The notes: generated by a model from the sequence alone, not told the origin. A stretch of DNA of 64,000 nt from Trichostrongylus colubriformis (GCA_963978905.1 OZ022260.1:38190259-38254258), one strand, 5' to 3'. Shown: positions 11,047 through 26,000, numbered from the stretch's first letter. A program made the numbers and translations.

Positions 11047-14000
11047 CTAGAAAACACCGTAGTTTTTTGTGCTCTGAGCGGCCCGTTTCAGGTCATTAGC
11101 CAGTTGATCGACCTCTCGCGGATCCACACGATGTCCGTGATCCGATCGCGTCACAGATCGGATCGATCGAGTCGATTTTGTCTGAAATCACGTATAATCA
11201 ATTCTTACGAACCAAGAAAATCATTATCACTTGAGATAATGCACGACGATGAAAGGGGCCGAGTCAATGTGGGTTGATGAGAATACGTGCTCTATTGTGA
11301 CGCAAGCATGCGTATCGTGTCGCACACCAACCACACACACCTCAAAGCACGGCAAACATTTCTTCTGTCACACACAAAGTTTGCAAAGAATAATTTCCAT
11401 ATGTTTTTGATTAGAAGAAATTACCACCTGCAAACGGTGTGTATAGCAACATAAATGAAAGTCTGCCATGCTTTGAGGTATCCGTGGTGCACTGGGTTGC
11501 GATGCGCGATGTTTAGTACATGATGTTACCAACTTCCTTGTCACAACCCACACTGGCATAACGGGTCTTTGGTTATGAAGTTCCAAAACCTGTTAAACCT
11601 TCTAATTCAGTCACCTTTGAGGGAAAAACCTTTCCCTCATTCTCTCAAACCGATAAATTGGAACCTCAAAAATCTTTGAAGCGAATAATAGAATCAGCAG
11701 ATATTAAAGCTGTTCGGGCAACATACATACCATAAAATCTACAAGCGCTACCACAATAATACGAGGGCGTTGCGTGACGCCCACAAAGAATTAGTTCTTG
11801 TCAAGCTTCTTCAGTTTCTAATGCCATCCATAAACTAGAACTTATGAGCTCCAAGTTCCGAGGGGCGCTATGGCGCACACCCACGGGTGAGATACACTCT
11901 GCGGTTGCGTTGCGTTTTGTCACTGGAGCGTGTTATCCTCCCTATCAGTTACGGTTTTCTTACTGGAGCGTTTTATTTCGTCTCGCTACATATGACTGCT
12001 CCATCCTGTGATCGAACAAACGTGTTCTATAGCAACCCATAAACTGAGCAAGATGTAGTATATGGGACTGATCTTATAGGATGCGCCCTGCATACGTGTG
12101 TGCTGCACTATGGGATTTAATTACAAGGTGAAAAAATCAAGTCTTAGCATGCTGGCAAAAACTCTCAAAAATTCGTTGAAGAACTCACCCTTTGCATGGT
12201 ATTGTATTCAGAAGCAGGCCGTGAAATTCTGGTGCTGATCACCGGCACATTACGCTCGCCGGTCATCCATTCATGACGGGCAGCATCAACGGCACTTAAA
12301 CGTTCCGCGGCGTTCGTTTCCAGAAGACAGTCGACAAATTGCTTAGCTGATTCTGATCCTGACCAGAACTGAAAACATCGATGGTCTGATGGAATTTTGC
12401 GTAGCGAAATAAGCTATATACTCGGGAAAAAAGAAATTAAACTGACTAAAACTACTAACTAAACACTAAACTAACTAAAACTAAACTAACTAAACTAACT
12501 AACTAAAAAAGCACAAGGGAATGTACTCAACCTGAGGATAATAAACATAATTGGCAGTGATGATATGGGTATAAAGCCGAGAACGGCAATCATCGTCGAA
12601 TGGCATAATGCCAGACATCAAAATGTATGCGATCACACCTACAGCCCACATGTCCACCTGGAATGGTCGGTATTAGCAAAGCGGATTCGTCTCAAAAAAG
12701 CCACGTATTCGAATTGCAACTTACATTGCACATACGTTTTACGGGCAACTTTTGTGCCAACTAATGATTCTTTTTCGGATGAACATTATAGCGGGACAAA
12801 TTCAAAGACATGCTTTGCGATAATCAGATTAGTCGATTTACTTCACTGGGAAAAAAGGTCCTTGGGTGTCTGTCCAGGTTGTCCCTTTTTTGCGTTGCCA
12901 TGATGCGCAATCACAGCGCTACAGTTAGTGTCCCCGAGCTAACCACGCCCTTTCAGCTCAGGTGATTAATATGGAGCTCTAGTCGGTGTGGTTAGCTTCG
13001 GTTCTAGCAGATGCAAAGCTGTGATGGCGCACCGTGGAGGCGCAAAAACATCAAAGCATATTTCAAGTTGACGCGCTGGTCATCATTTCATCTCCCCTCC
13101 CTGACCCTTTAACCACATAACAATATCTACTTCTTAATAGTAAATTGGTGAAAAATAGTAAAAATGATTCCAATTAAATACAAACCTTTTCGGTGTACGG
13201 TACCCGCAAAAGTAACTCTGGTGCAATGTATTCCGGTGTGCCGCAAGTTTCCGTCATTGTCTCGTTAGGACGAGTTGCCTGGTGTGCCAGGCCAAAGTCC
13301 GTGATCAATAACCTTAAGAATTAAGAAGGAATTCGCAGATCCGTAATTTTTATAATTGGGTTTGAAATTTCTTTTTTTCACACACAAAGGAGGCTTTTCG
13401 AATATGAAATGTAGATCAAAGTAGCATATAACTTCGAGTAATAAATCAACCTTGCATCCGGCCTTGTATCACTATAAAGTAGATTCTCCGGTTTCAAATC
13501 ACGATGCGTGATCCGTAATGAATGTAGATAAGCGAGACCGTTCAACAGCATTTTCAGTGCTTGGCGTGCTTCTGATTCAGAGTACCTGCAAACAAACGCA
13601 TGTTACAAATTTAAAAAAGTGGAATCCTGTGTTATGAAAAAATTTGGTATTTCACGCATGGAAAATTCCAAAAATTAGTTATTAGCAAAAGCTTCGGTCT
13701 CGGAGCTATCAAAAATTAAGAATATAAAAACCCGTAAATTATGTTTCCAACCTGCCCTTAGCTACCACTCGCTCGTACATTTCACCACCGCTAGCCATTT
13801 CCATAACAATGAACAATTTTGAGGATGATTTGAATACCTGAAAAAGGTCTTCTTAGAAATACAATGAGAAAAATCATGTAATTAATGCATAAAATAATAT
13901 AAACGTAAAATAATACCACAAAGTAATAACATATGTATTATAATATACACATAACCAGTTGGCTGGCGCACACTACCGTGCGCGAAACATCGCGGACGCT

Positions 14001-17000
14001 AATAGGTCGATCGGAATTGCTCATTTTCTTGAGGACAGAGTATTCACTGTACGCTCCGCCCACTATGGGTGGGGCTTGGTGTGGTTCATGTGTGCCCCTT
14101 ACTTCCCGTCATGCCCTACCCTTTTCAAATCTCCACGGGTTGTTTTTAATGTTACGTCCAAGCTCCGCCCACCACTACAGATGCTCCGCCCACTATGCCC
14201 AGGATTCTTTCTTGACTTTCAGAATCTCATCTCTACCTAAATCCACCTTCCTCCACGTTTGGGTCATATTAGAATCCAATTTACAATTTTCGGTCTGAAA
14301 ACGGAATATTCCACGGCATGCTCCGCCCACCGTTAGCGGGGCTTAACTTGGTCCATATGTGGTCTTTACTTCTTGTCCTATGCCCTACCCACACCTCACT
14401 TATCCCCATCTCCACACGTCGTTTTTCAAGCAATGTCCAAGCTCCGCCCACCACTACAGGTGATCCGCCCACTGTGCTCAGGTCTCTCTCTCTCTCTTGT
14501 CTTTCGCAACTCATCCCTGACCCCAACCCATCTTTTTGCTACGTTTGGGGCACGTTCAAACCCAATTTACAATTTTCAGTCTGAAAAGGGAACATTCCAC
14601 GGTACGCCCCACCCACCGTGGGCGGAGCCTAACTTGGTGCACGTGTGGACTTACTTCTTGTCCCATGCTCTACCCATACCACACTTGTCCCCATCTCCAC
14701 AGGTCGTTTTTCATATAATACCTAATTTCGTGACAGACGGACGGACGGAGGGACGTACAGACAGACGAAGCGTTTTATATTTAGTAGGGATAATATAGAC
14801 GTGAACACTTCTATGACTTATTACACATAAGAGTAAGAGATAAAATGAAATTTTCAACGAGTACAAAGTTTTATTGCGAATGATGTAAAAATGTGAAAGT
14901 GTAAAATGCGTAATTAAATAAAAAAATAATGGATAGACAAATAAACAAAAAGTATAATAAAATAAACTTGGAACACGTGGAGACACACGCAAGCGCGTGT
15001 GCTAAAAAAATTTCCAAATTGGTAAGGTCTTGAAGGAGGCGGCAGCTGCGCCCCTCAGCACAGTCAATTCACGAGGGAATCAGCAAGGTATTTGCTGCGC
15101 GCAACGAATGACCCAACACGAGTGTCTCGTCGCACAGTTTGGAAAAGCTGATCCGTCAGCGTTCCTTCTCATAATCGGATGAGGTCTCAATAATGTGGGA
15201 TCATTGCATACCTATCACTAGCGACTGACTTATACGCACAACTCCCCCTCAAAAGAAAATATCTGTTCATTCCTAGCCGAGAAAGATAAACTACTCATTT
15301 TTACGGTATAGGCAAAAACTGAATACTGTCATATTTTTTTTTGTAAAAGTAAGTAAATAAGAACGGACCTCCTCAAGACGTATAACAAAAGGATGTGAAA
15401 CACGGCTAAGAATGCTGAGCTCATTGTTCACGGAACCACAATCGGATGAGACGAGTTTTACGGCGAAATACTTCCGAGAGATTCGGTGTTGCACCCGCAT
15501 TACCTGAAACATGACATTGGACAACTGTTCATTTCCAGTGCTCGTACATTTCACCACCGCTAGCCACTTCCAGTCATAAGGTAAGGTTGTTACGTTTGCC
15601 ATTAGTTTAATGCAATTCGAGTAACATACAAAATAAAAATGAAAATTGACTATCGAGGTAATTAAATATTAGTAAAAATATTGCAACGAAGAAATTCAAA
15701 AAGAAACTGCAAGTAGAAACCTCAATGTATAATCGCTGAATTGACAAAATTGCTGACATCTAATTCCGCTCTGCATACAGGTTAGAAAATATAAACATTA
15801 GCGTCATTTTATAGGTGAAGATGGAGTAGTGGTCAGGGGGTTCCTTACCACACGCACGATCCGCGGATTAAATTTCGCTGAGCTCAACTAGGCTTTTCGA
15901 TATTTCATGTTCGTCCACTTGCATCTGCACTCGTCTGAGAGGATATACATACCTATACGAACATTGTTTAGCCCCGCAAGTATACTTTTAAATGTCATCG
16001 CAGTTGTGAGGGTTGGATGTATGGCGCATATCCGACTAGTTTTCGGAATGAACAGCTCCAATAGCATCATCCTTTCGTAGCTTCAAATTTTTGAATAAGC
16101 TGAAAGGAATCAGTAGATTGGGTAGGCCAATCGGTTTTTCAATGAAGAGGAATGCTCCTAAGCTCAGTAAAGGAGGAGGGGGGGGGGGTATTTAGGACTA
16201 TTTGACACACAAAGGAAACAAAAGCTGACTTCACTATATGATGAAATCCTGCTCCTAAACTACAGAATTCAAAAGTTGTGACTTATTTCAACTGAAAGCA
16301 CCGAAAAGGGTAAGGGGAAAGTGCGAATACATGTTCCGCAAAACAACTTTTCACTTCGGTCGAGGTGATGTATAGCAAAACTCACATTGAAAACCGCAGC
16401 TTGGGGTCTTATCCCAGTCACGCGGCACGCTCTGTCGCTCCGCAGTTAATCAGTCGGGCGAGTTGCCGGGAGAGTGGGACAACATTCGCAGTTCGCTAAA
16501 CACTCTCGTCCGTCTCCAATCTACCTCCGGTTAGTGACACAGAGGGGCGAGAAGAGGATGGGGTATTCTTTTGGTTTCCCAGATTTCGCACTTTTCCCTT
16601 TTTATTCCGTTATTTCTCTACTGCTGCACCGCTGAGCACCCCTGCCTTCAGTTTCCACAGTCTGCAATTTACCCCGGGCGTTGATGCGGGTTTTGATCCC
16701 CGCACCATGAGAATGGGGTGTGCGCCACCTGTCACTACTCCACCCTCCGTCCATTATTGGAAGATATTGGTAATTATTGAGAGACACTTCAAATTTCATG
16801 ATACTCAATTCTTTCTTGTAGATGTATGTTACTTTTAAAGTAAGTAATAGTAACAAAGAAGTCCTGGAAGTCCTGGAACTTGGAACAAACCTGTGAAAAG
16901 CTGCCTTTTCCTATGACAGATAGTATTTCATATTTACATACAAGACGGGAATCGAGTCGTAATGCTGGCCGATCACGTAACACAGCACACTCACCGACCG

Positions 17001-20000
17001 GCATTTCCCCACCGACCTAAAATTGATAATGTTCAATAGTGAATAATTGAAACAAAATCTGAAAGGTTATACCGAAAGTAAGCATTGCAACCGTCACACC
17101 ACTTCAATATTTTTATTTATCATGAGAAAAATTATCGAAAGGTTTTCACTCTTATTTTCCATCATAAATGGAATGATTCTGTCAAGGACTAAGTTGCGTA
17201 GTTGACCTATCGACTTATTGAAAGTCGACACTGCCAACGAAGGGATTGATTGAGCTAAGATTTGGTTACTAGAGGTCGACCAGAAAATGAAAAAGGATCA
17301 ATTTTACAAAATGATTCTCAGAAGCACCTCTTAAAGCACCGGGAGCCAAGGAAAACCAAGAACTGTGAATACATGTAATCTGAAAACAAGCCTTCCACAG
17401 ATACAGATCATCTCTGCTACAGAAGAGATGATGTATGGCGAACTCGCACTGATAATGCGCAACTTGGGGTCTTATCACGATCCCGCACAGTGTGTCGTGC
17501 TGCTATGCACCAGGCAGGCGAGTTGCCAGCGGAGGTGGGACAACGCCGACTGATTCAGCCTTCTCCGCCCGCCTGCAGTCTACCTCGGCTAGTGATGCAG
17601 AGGGGTACAAGAGATAGGGGGGGAGGGTTCGGCCTCATATTCCTCGGTTTTTTCGCCCTTATATTTCCCACTTTCTCTACCGTTACACTGCTGAGCACCC
17701 CTACTTTCATATTTCACAATCTGTCAAATTTATCCTTTCCGGTTTCTTTAAGAAAGTCAAGACGATACTGCAATGCCCGCTCACAATCAGTTAAAGTTCG
17801 ACTCCCGCGATGATACACCCGATAATAAATATGTCTCCTTGAGAATTTTGCAGCTTCCTTCTTCTGGTCCATGAAATACAAGTCAGACCTGGATGGGAAG
17901 ACTGCAACATCAAAAGGATTTCCATAACATGGGCAGATACCGTGACAAAATGCAGGCTTTGAAATGTACCTTCAAACTTGTTCGAATTTCACCAAGCAAA
18001 ATCAGGTTTCCAGTTAAGCGAATTTCTGTCGACGAATAATTTTCAAATTCAAACCCCTCTTCTACTAATTTGGGGTGGCAGGCAAACCTTTGTGATCGTT
18101 ACTGTTCAAAGTTGGTCCCTAAATTTTTGTATCCCCATCGTATTGCGGTATAGAATGACTTCTGTGACTTGAAATACGGTTTGCACGGATAGGTTCCATA
18201 AAAGCTTTGTCTTTCAGGCTCTGAAGAAGATGACGACATCGAAACGTCAACTGATTGTGAGCAATAAATTTGATGACATTGACTAATTGATTTTTGAGTG
18301 AATTTTTGTAAAAGAACTGCCATATCATCGGTGAATAATCGGTAATTAATTAGAAAATCCCTTCGAAATCAATCAGCTTCACATGTTTCACGATCATCAT
18401 CGCTTTCCGTTCGGATTATCCGTACATCAGCGCGGTTTGAAGAGGGTACTTAAGAAGTACAGCAAATAGACAGTATGTAGAGAACATGGTAGAACAAGAG
18501 ACATAGACATGTCGGAAACGTCACACGACGACAAATTGCACACACTCCCTCTCAATGAAATGTCCGCGGTGACAGAGACATGACAGATATGAATGATGCA
18601 AAACTCCCCCTTGCATTGTGTTTCTGCTTTCTTTTACACTCGAATAATTGGCATCTCAAACTCACTCCTGATTAAGTCATCTCAGTGAATTCTAAGAAAA
18701 ATCCAAGAACACTGCGCATCCTGGACCAGTATGGAGAAATAAACATCGACTTATTTCACTCAGATTTATATTTAATTACGTGTGGTCTATTGCAACTATT
18801 ATAGACAGAAAATCAAAAATGATACTCATGATTAAGATTTCATTAACCCTTGCTTTTCAGTAGTACATCCTGAAGCGAATTTTTTGCGCTGTCTGACGGT
18901 ATAACTGGCGTTTCACGCTTGATGAACCCCATTTTCCAGACACTTTTTGGAGCGTAATGAAGGAGCAACTTCGAACGATATTTTTCTTCAACTATAAATA
19001 GGTCAATCCGCAATCGAGACAGCTCGACAAACTAACCAGGTGCGGGGGCCCACAGTGTTAGAGAAAACACCGTGCGTGTATGGTAAAGCATTGGCAAAAG
19101 TGTGCTAATTCGAACGGTGCCTATTTCGGTTAAATCTGATGAGTATTAAGAAAGTTATGACCGTCCAAAGTGAAACACTCGCAATGCCGAAAACTTTCTA
19201 GACAACCTGATAAGTCCCCGTGCGGAATATGCCATATATTTGACTATCATTCAAAAATGAACACGTTATGGCTAATAGACTCGTTAGGTGACCCGATGTT
19301 CATTTTATAGTTTCTAGAATCAACCAAATTTAGCGCGACCGAAGACAGCCCCTAGGCAAAAGGACACCTTTCTGGCTGACAGACCAAGTATTGTAACGAT
19401 AGCTATGTATCTCTTAAGCGACATGTCTCTAAACTAATTGGTCTAAATAAGACTCCATTGGCTCCTAGGGCTTCTACACAATCCCCACAGATCTGGGATT
19501 TTCGGCTCATTGCAGACCACATGACCTGCTAAAATGCTCCAGAATGTCGGTTTGATAACCTATCACAAGAGCACATCACACATCGTAAAGCACCGGAATA
19601 TTGGGTCATTAGTGACCGACTATTACACATTGATTACACACCTTGGAAGTCTCGTCATACACAGGCTTGACATGATGACAACAATTTTGACGAAGATTCA
19701 AAAACGGCATAGAATGCATCGTGTTTTGGAGCTTTTCCGAACCATTTTACAAAGTGGCGGTGCCAGCGGAAGAAACGAAAGGGTCGAATGGCCCATCACT
19801 AAAATCGTGCTAGGCACAACCTTACCGCGCTATTTTGGACTGAATATTAGTTTTCGAATCTACCCAGGAAGAATTGCAAAAAAGGCACAATTCATGGCGC
19901 CTTCACAAACTGCCGATCAATGTTGGGCGAGTTGACGCTTGTGTTGATGGAACTTGCTATTTTCTTGCAATTTCATGCATTTATAAGTATCTCGTCAAAG

Positions 20001-23000
20001 AATCAATACATACTAACTTGCAAACGATCGGGACCACACCCAGCTCTGTAAACACATTTCTGGTAATCAATAAAATGGGTTGCACAATGCTTCAAGCCAA
20101 CAACCAGCCAAGTGTCAATAAAAGGAAAAAATGAAAAAAGTTGTTGATAAAGATAATATTTAATTGAGTTTGTGGTTCGTTTCGCGTGTGCTCCTGAGTT
20201 TCCAACAGTTTTGAGATAAAGTATCTAGAATCGACATTTTGGCGTAGATCAGTCAATTTTTCTGGATGCGCCAGGCGCTTTACTTTCCCAATAATATCTG
20301 AATGCGATTTTCGGCCTACGTACAATGGCTTATGGAGATTAGCTGATGTAGACTCAGCCTTTAATCATCCTGGGAACGATACCTACGACTTTCTGATCCC
20401 GACATCAAAAAGAACGCCAACGAGGATGAGATCGGTTGTTCTGATCCAGACAGACCACGGCTACGATGGCAACATCGAGTGCCACTGCCCCTTGCGACAG
20501 CCACTATTCGATGAAGTTAGCCAAAGAAAAATTTACACACAAAAAAAAGTTTTTCCGAGATCCGCTAAAGTAAGCAAAGATCAAGAATCTTCAGGCAAAG
20601 GATCCCAGAGAGGAGTGGTCACATACATAGGTGTGACTTTCACAATACCCTTACGGGGAGGCAGCGATGATGGCGTTTGGATACAACTGTGACATCCACT
20701 CACGTGATGCTACGTCAACCCCGGGGTGCCTCTGGAAGCCACCTAAGCCTCTTACCTCTTAGGAATTGGTGATTCAGTATCATGCTCCACCAAGGAGCTG
20801 ACATATTATCCACCAACGGCTCAGCAATCCATTGTATTGGCCTGATCGCATTCAAATATAAGTACAGACAACTTTGCATGAAAGTGGAGTGCGTGGCGCA
20901 CTCCACTTTTGTGCAAAGTGAAAAATTATTGCCAGTGAGTGCTTAGTCCTTCCCATCCTTGCAAGAAAGCAATTGATGCTCAATTTATCTAGAGTTTAGA
21001 TGAAATTTTGGAACAAATCTAATCAAAGAGATGTGGTGAGAAAGCAGGCGTGTACACACTTATGTTGAATTTTCGCTTTGCGACGTCACTCGCGGCGCCG
21101 TCAGCACAATTTGCCGCGGCTGGTTGGAATTCCGCTCAGGACGCAAGGGTATGGTACCATGAAGGCCCTTCAGGAAATAGCTGTTCATCTCATCATTATA
21201 TAAAACAATAACTTTTGTGCCCTGAAAAGACAAAACAGCATTATAAAAATCCTAATCAAGAAGTGACTAATACGGGCGTAAAACTCTGAAGCAAGTGTTT
21301 CAATGTACGCAATCGCGCAAAGAAATCCGCGGTGCCACTCGCCGCGCGAGGGCGCGCGAAAATTTGGCATAAGTATACACACTCTGAGAAAGCTGATGAG
21401 AAAGTGTGGGAGAGATCCACGAGATGTTGGGTGAAATTCAACATCGCTTCTGGCTAAAGCCACTAGTCAATAACTCGGAAAGGGAACAAAAATCCAAGTG
21501 CGACGTTTTACCAAAGAGTCCTTCTCAAGTCTTCTACGTAATCAAACTATTCATGACGTTGAAGGTAGCTGTCGTAGGCACGAGAACAGGTTTCAGTGAG
21601 ATTTTTTTGGCGAAGCAAGAATCACCTCATGAAAAAACTTATGAATTACGAAGGTGATTCGGTTGGTACCAGGACTGACCTTGATGACGAGCCAACGATA
21701 CCATTGAACTACCGAAAAAACCTGTTCTACAACTTAAAGTCACTCCGAGGAAGTGTGCTTCAATCGTGGCTAATGAAAATTCAAGGACTGTAAGTGCTTG
21801 CAAATCCACACATTTGAAGCCTTTTCAGCGGAGGGTCATTCAAAAGGATCTTAAAAGGTTACAAGGAAGGTTGAGAGCAAACATGCAGCGTTGATCAACT
21901 CTTCGTGGGATGTGCCGTGCATTAGATCCGAACCAGCATTATGATGCGATTTGTTTAAGACACTGAATTGCAAAGGACCGATGTCAGAGCCAGAGGTTTT
22001 CAGTTTCCCTGTTCAACCAGGTACTGAAGGATGGAATGCTCGTAAAAGACGAAATTGGAAGTTCACTAAAAAAAAGGATTAATTATTGCATTATGCGCTT
22101 TGCAGCGGCGCCAGTTCCCTTCATCTTTGCTGACGCCAGAACTGAAAGAACTATATACACAGCGTTTGAACCGTGGCCAGCTTAAGCTTACAAGCCGGAT
22201 GGTATCACAATATTTTCTAGACACAAGACCTTCGGTCATAGCTTAACGCCTATTTATAGGAGGTTTCGTGATGTTTGAACAGAAGATTTACCCTTCGCTA
22301 ACGGACAACTGATTTGGTCAACTGCTAGCTCGGTCAGGTGGCGGTAGCTATCTCTGTGGTTTCCATTCAACAACGAAAGATGGCAGGGAAGCAGCTTAAC
22401 TGCAAGTCATACTCGTCTTCAGCTAGGTCTAGCCAATCAGAAAAGTAGAACCGAAGCAACATCTATGATTACCGCTACAAAGACAAAAATACTAAATGTG
22501 GCAGCTAGAGGGCAGATGATAGATCTAACTGCCCCTATAAATCAATCCAAGAGCTTCCGACCAGAGTACATCGGAAGTCGAGCGTTCCTTGACAGGGGGT
22601 CATATTTGACCGAACCGACGGGGGGGGGAGCGTCCGAGTGTGTACCCTTATGTAAGGATTTCGCGGAACCGCCAGCGGCGTGCGACGCAATGTGTGCGAG
22701 CTATGCGGTCACGGTAGTTGGGCCTTGGAATACGGTAATGCTAGAGACGCCATACACAGCTGGCTTCTAATCGCTTTGGGACCCAGCAACATGGAGCCTT
22801 TGAATCGTCAGCTTGCTTCGCTTGCGACATGCTGCGGTGCGAAATCCTGACATAAGGGTGCACACACAGGGCGTCCCTGTAAAGGTCTGCGATAAGCGCT
22901 AGAATCTAAATTTTCAATAAATTTTCAATAAGCAGCTGAGAAGGAAAGGGTATTTCGCGGTGAACTGGGATGAAGAAATGTGAAATAAATATCTTTTCGC

Positions 23001-26000
23001 TTCAAAAAAGGATACATAGCAATAAAACACATTGCAATTAACCCGGCAACAGTTACTGGTATTGTAGGGATCAAATGTATGGTAGGAGGGGTCGTATTTG
23101 GTACCCGTAGAGGGTGTGGGTCGTACCGAAGCGGTTATCTTCTTCGACACCTTGGAGTGCCCTGCCTCCGACACTATTTAGTGCTCAGAGCAGTCCCACT
23201 GTCTCGAATATTTATGCGATTGGGGAGGTAATCATTTAAGGAAATTTCGATTTACCTAAAAACTTGTATACCGAGGTAATTTGACTCACACAACAAGAAC
23301 ATGACAACATCTTGGCGCAAACACGCCTAGCGACCGCAATACATGCGCCGGCGCCAGAATGGTATGATCATCAAAGTTGCTCAAAACTTATCGGTAGGCA
23401 GGGTCAAGCGTCCAGTTGAGGAAAATTTTCAAAAAATACGACCCCCCACCGAAAAAGGGCCCCAATACGACCCCCCCCTCTTTTTGCACAGAACCCATCA
23501 AATCAGCATTTTTTGATTTTTTGAATACTAATCACCAATACACAACTAAATGGACGCAAAAATCCGAAAATATGTGGTACAGGTGGAATTCCCAATAATA
23601 TACACCAATATATAAACTATGAATCCTAGATTACAGATCGGATTACGCTTCTATCTCATAATCGAGCAATTACAAATAATAATCCAGAATACCCTACACA
23701 TCTACAGAAGTTCAGGATCTCATGTCAGGCGACGGCTGCGCCGCGGCGATCGAAGGAGCGCGGTATCTTCCCCATACTAAATTCCGACATTATTAAAACA
23801 CTTCAAACTTTACCTAGAGCCCATCTTTCAAACAGCTGTAAACTGTTTTCCTAATAACTCCCTTAGACCTATCTATTGGCCGCTTACTTTCCTCAATGGT
23901 TGCTTAGTTCTCGATATGGAATTCCAGTTGAGGATTAGTTGAGGAAAATTTCGAAGTGTTCCACGGAAATGGCCATAACTTCCTTCAAACTTAACCGCAT
24001 GAGTTCGTTTTGGTGAAGCAGGGTCTGCTAGGTTGTCGCTTTCGAATGATTATCTGAGCTATGCCATATCTTCAAAACGAAGGAAGTTATTTTGGGAGAA
24101 GCCAGTTGAGGATTAGTTGAGGAAAATTTTGAAGTGTTTCACGGAAATGGCCATAACTTCCTTCAAACTTAAGCATATGAGTCCGTTTGGGTGAATCAGG
24201 GTCTGCTAGGTTGTCGCTTTCGAATGACTACTTGAGCTATGCCATATCTTCAAAACGAAGCAAGAAAAGTTCAAAAAAGCCAGTTGAGGAAAGCTTTTTT
24301 TCGTCGAATTTGCGAGATCTTTCCACGAATCTTCCCAAAAATCGATTCAATGTTACTGAAATTGTTCCAGTATGCATCCTTCGCTCTCGGAGGCCCAGTG
24401 GAAAGGCGAGAAGCGTCGGTCAGCTTCTCTGTGGGATGCGCCATGCATCAGGATTTCATCCACATTCTCAATGAATACAAACGTTTTTCCGGTCCGCATG
24501 GTGGCCGCCAACACTAGATTACGTACTTGCGATCGTAGAAAGATATGGAAAAAGTCCATATCAGCTAGTTTTCCGCTTTCATCCCATTGTTTCTGGAGTG
24601 TCCATCCACGGTGGTACCCGCTGATAGATATCGCTTTCCACGGCTTATCGGTGAATTCCGGAGGTGTCTCTGTACGTGGTTTCGGTGTCAGCGGACCAAC
24701 GAAAGAGTTATTGGTACTGGCCGGTTGCGGTTGTGGATTGCGCCATGCATGAGGTTTCCATGGTTATTAAGTTAAACTAGTTTTGGGTTCGAACCCATAA
24801 GTCAATTTAATCACTTCGCCCCTTACCCTTTAGACCCTAAGCCTGAGAAATTCTGCTGATCACTGCCTACCTCAACAATTACGACCCCCCGCCCCTCCTA
24901 GCGGACCAAATACGACCCCCCTGTTTAGGATTCCTCAACGGAGGCTTGACCCTGTCGGTAGGTTCTTCGACCTCTGAGCGAGATTACCATACTCTCTCGA
25001 CATGATATGTCTGGAGCCCGCGCCACAGAACCATGAGATTTCGTCTCTTTTAGCGCCGGCGCCTGTGTCGTGGGTGCTAAGCGGCTGCGCGCCAAAATAA
25101 TGTCATACCCATGTTCAGATCGAATTCGAAGGACAAAGGTCGAATGTCTCCTAGTACGAGTAATCCTATTTAAATTGGAATATTTCGCGAAAATCACCTT
25201 TACCACGCTACCCATTCCACTTGTGGGGTTGCTTTAGGTAAGTAGTGCCGAGCTTCTGCTAGCAGCACGTTTTCATGGGCTACGTGAAAAGGAATAGAGA
25301 AAATCCAGGGCCAGACTGCAGGGCCTGATAAAGCACTATAACGGTGATGTCATCATTCACGAAAACGAAAAAATTAAATTTCATAGGAATTACATTGCTC
25401 ACAGTATAAAAGATACAGCAGTACTAATGCATGGGGCAAATACAGTAGCGCTCAAAAGTCTTCGGCTATAACTTTTTTGTCATAACTTTTTTTCTACTTG
25501 ACCAAATTTCACGAAATTCTACTATGTGGTGCCTGAACGTATTTCCAACATTTCCTTCTACTTGAGAGCTGCTTGGCACTTTTCATGGTTTTTTACAGGA
25601 ATTTACTACAAGACCACCGAAAAAAGTTAAAGGCTTGGTCAAGAGAAACGGCTTTCTTTACAAAAGCAAATCGAGCAAGCCTCAGAGAACATCAATATAG
25701 TAGAAAGACCACGACTTTTGATGACAGCGCCACAGCGGGACGGCACAGCGATGACACTCCAAAACAAAAAATTGCATTTCACCACGTAACCTACACCATT
25801 GAGTGCAAAAATAGTATATTAAGTATGCAGTGTCTCCAAGTACAACATACTAAATTTTCTCTAAGATCGGTCCAGTCGCTAAAAAGTTACAAGTGAAAAA
25901 CTCAAGTGAAAGATCATTTCGCCGAAGACTTTTGAGCGCTACTGTACGTGGAGCATTGGAAGCTTTCAAATCTTCTTTTCTCCTTTCGCTGTACAAGTCT

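Noticed and set aside
14373..14798. 141-codon open frame
   Set aside because: Lies wholly in the tandem-unit element and repeats the unit sequence.
19534..19935. 133-codon open frame, plus strand, in kinase intron 1
   Set aside because: No recognisable motif, no homologous repeat found; kept only as a note.
24780..24805. GGGTTCGAACCCA, tRNA T-arm-like
   Set aside because: Self-complementary palindrome; no A box or acceptor stem at proper spacing on either strand.
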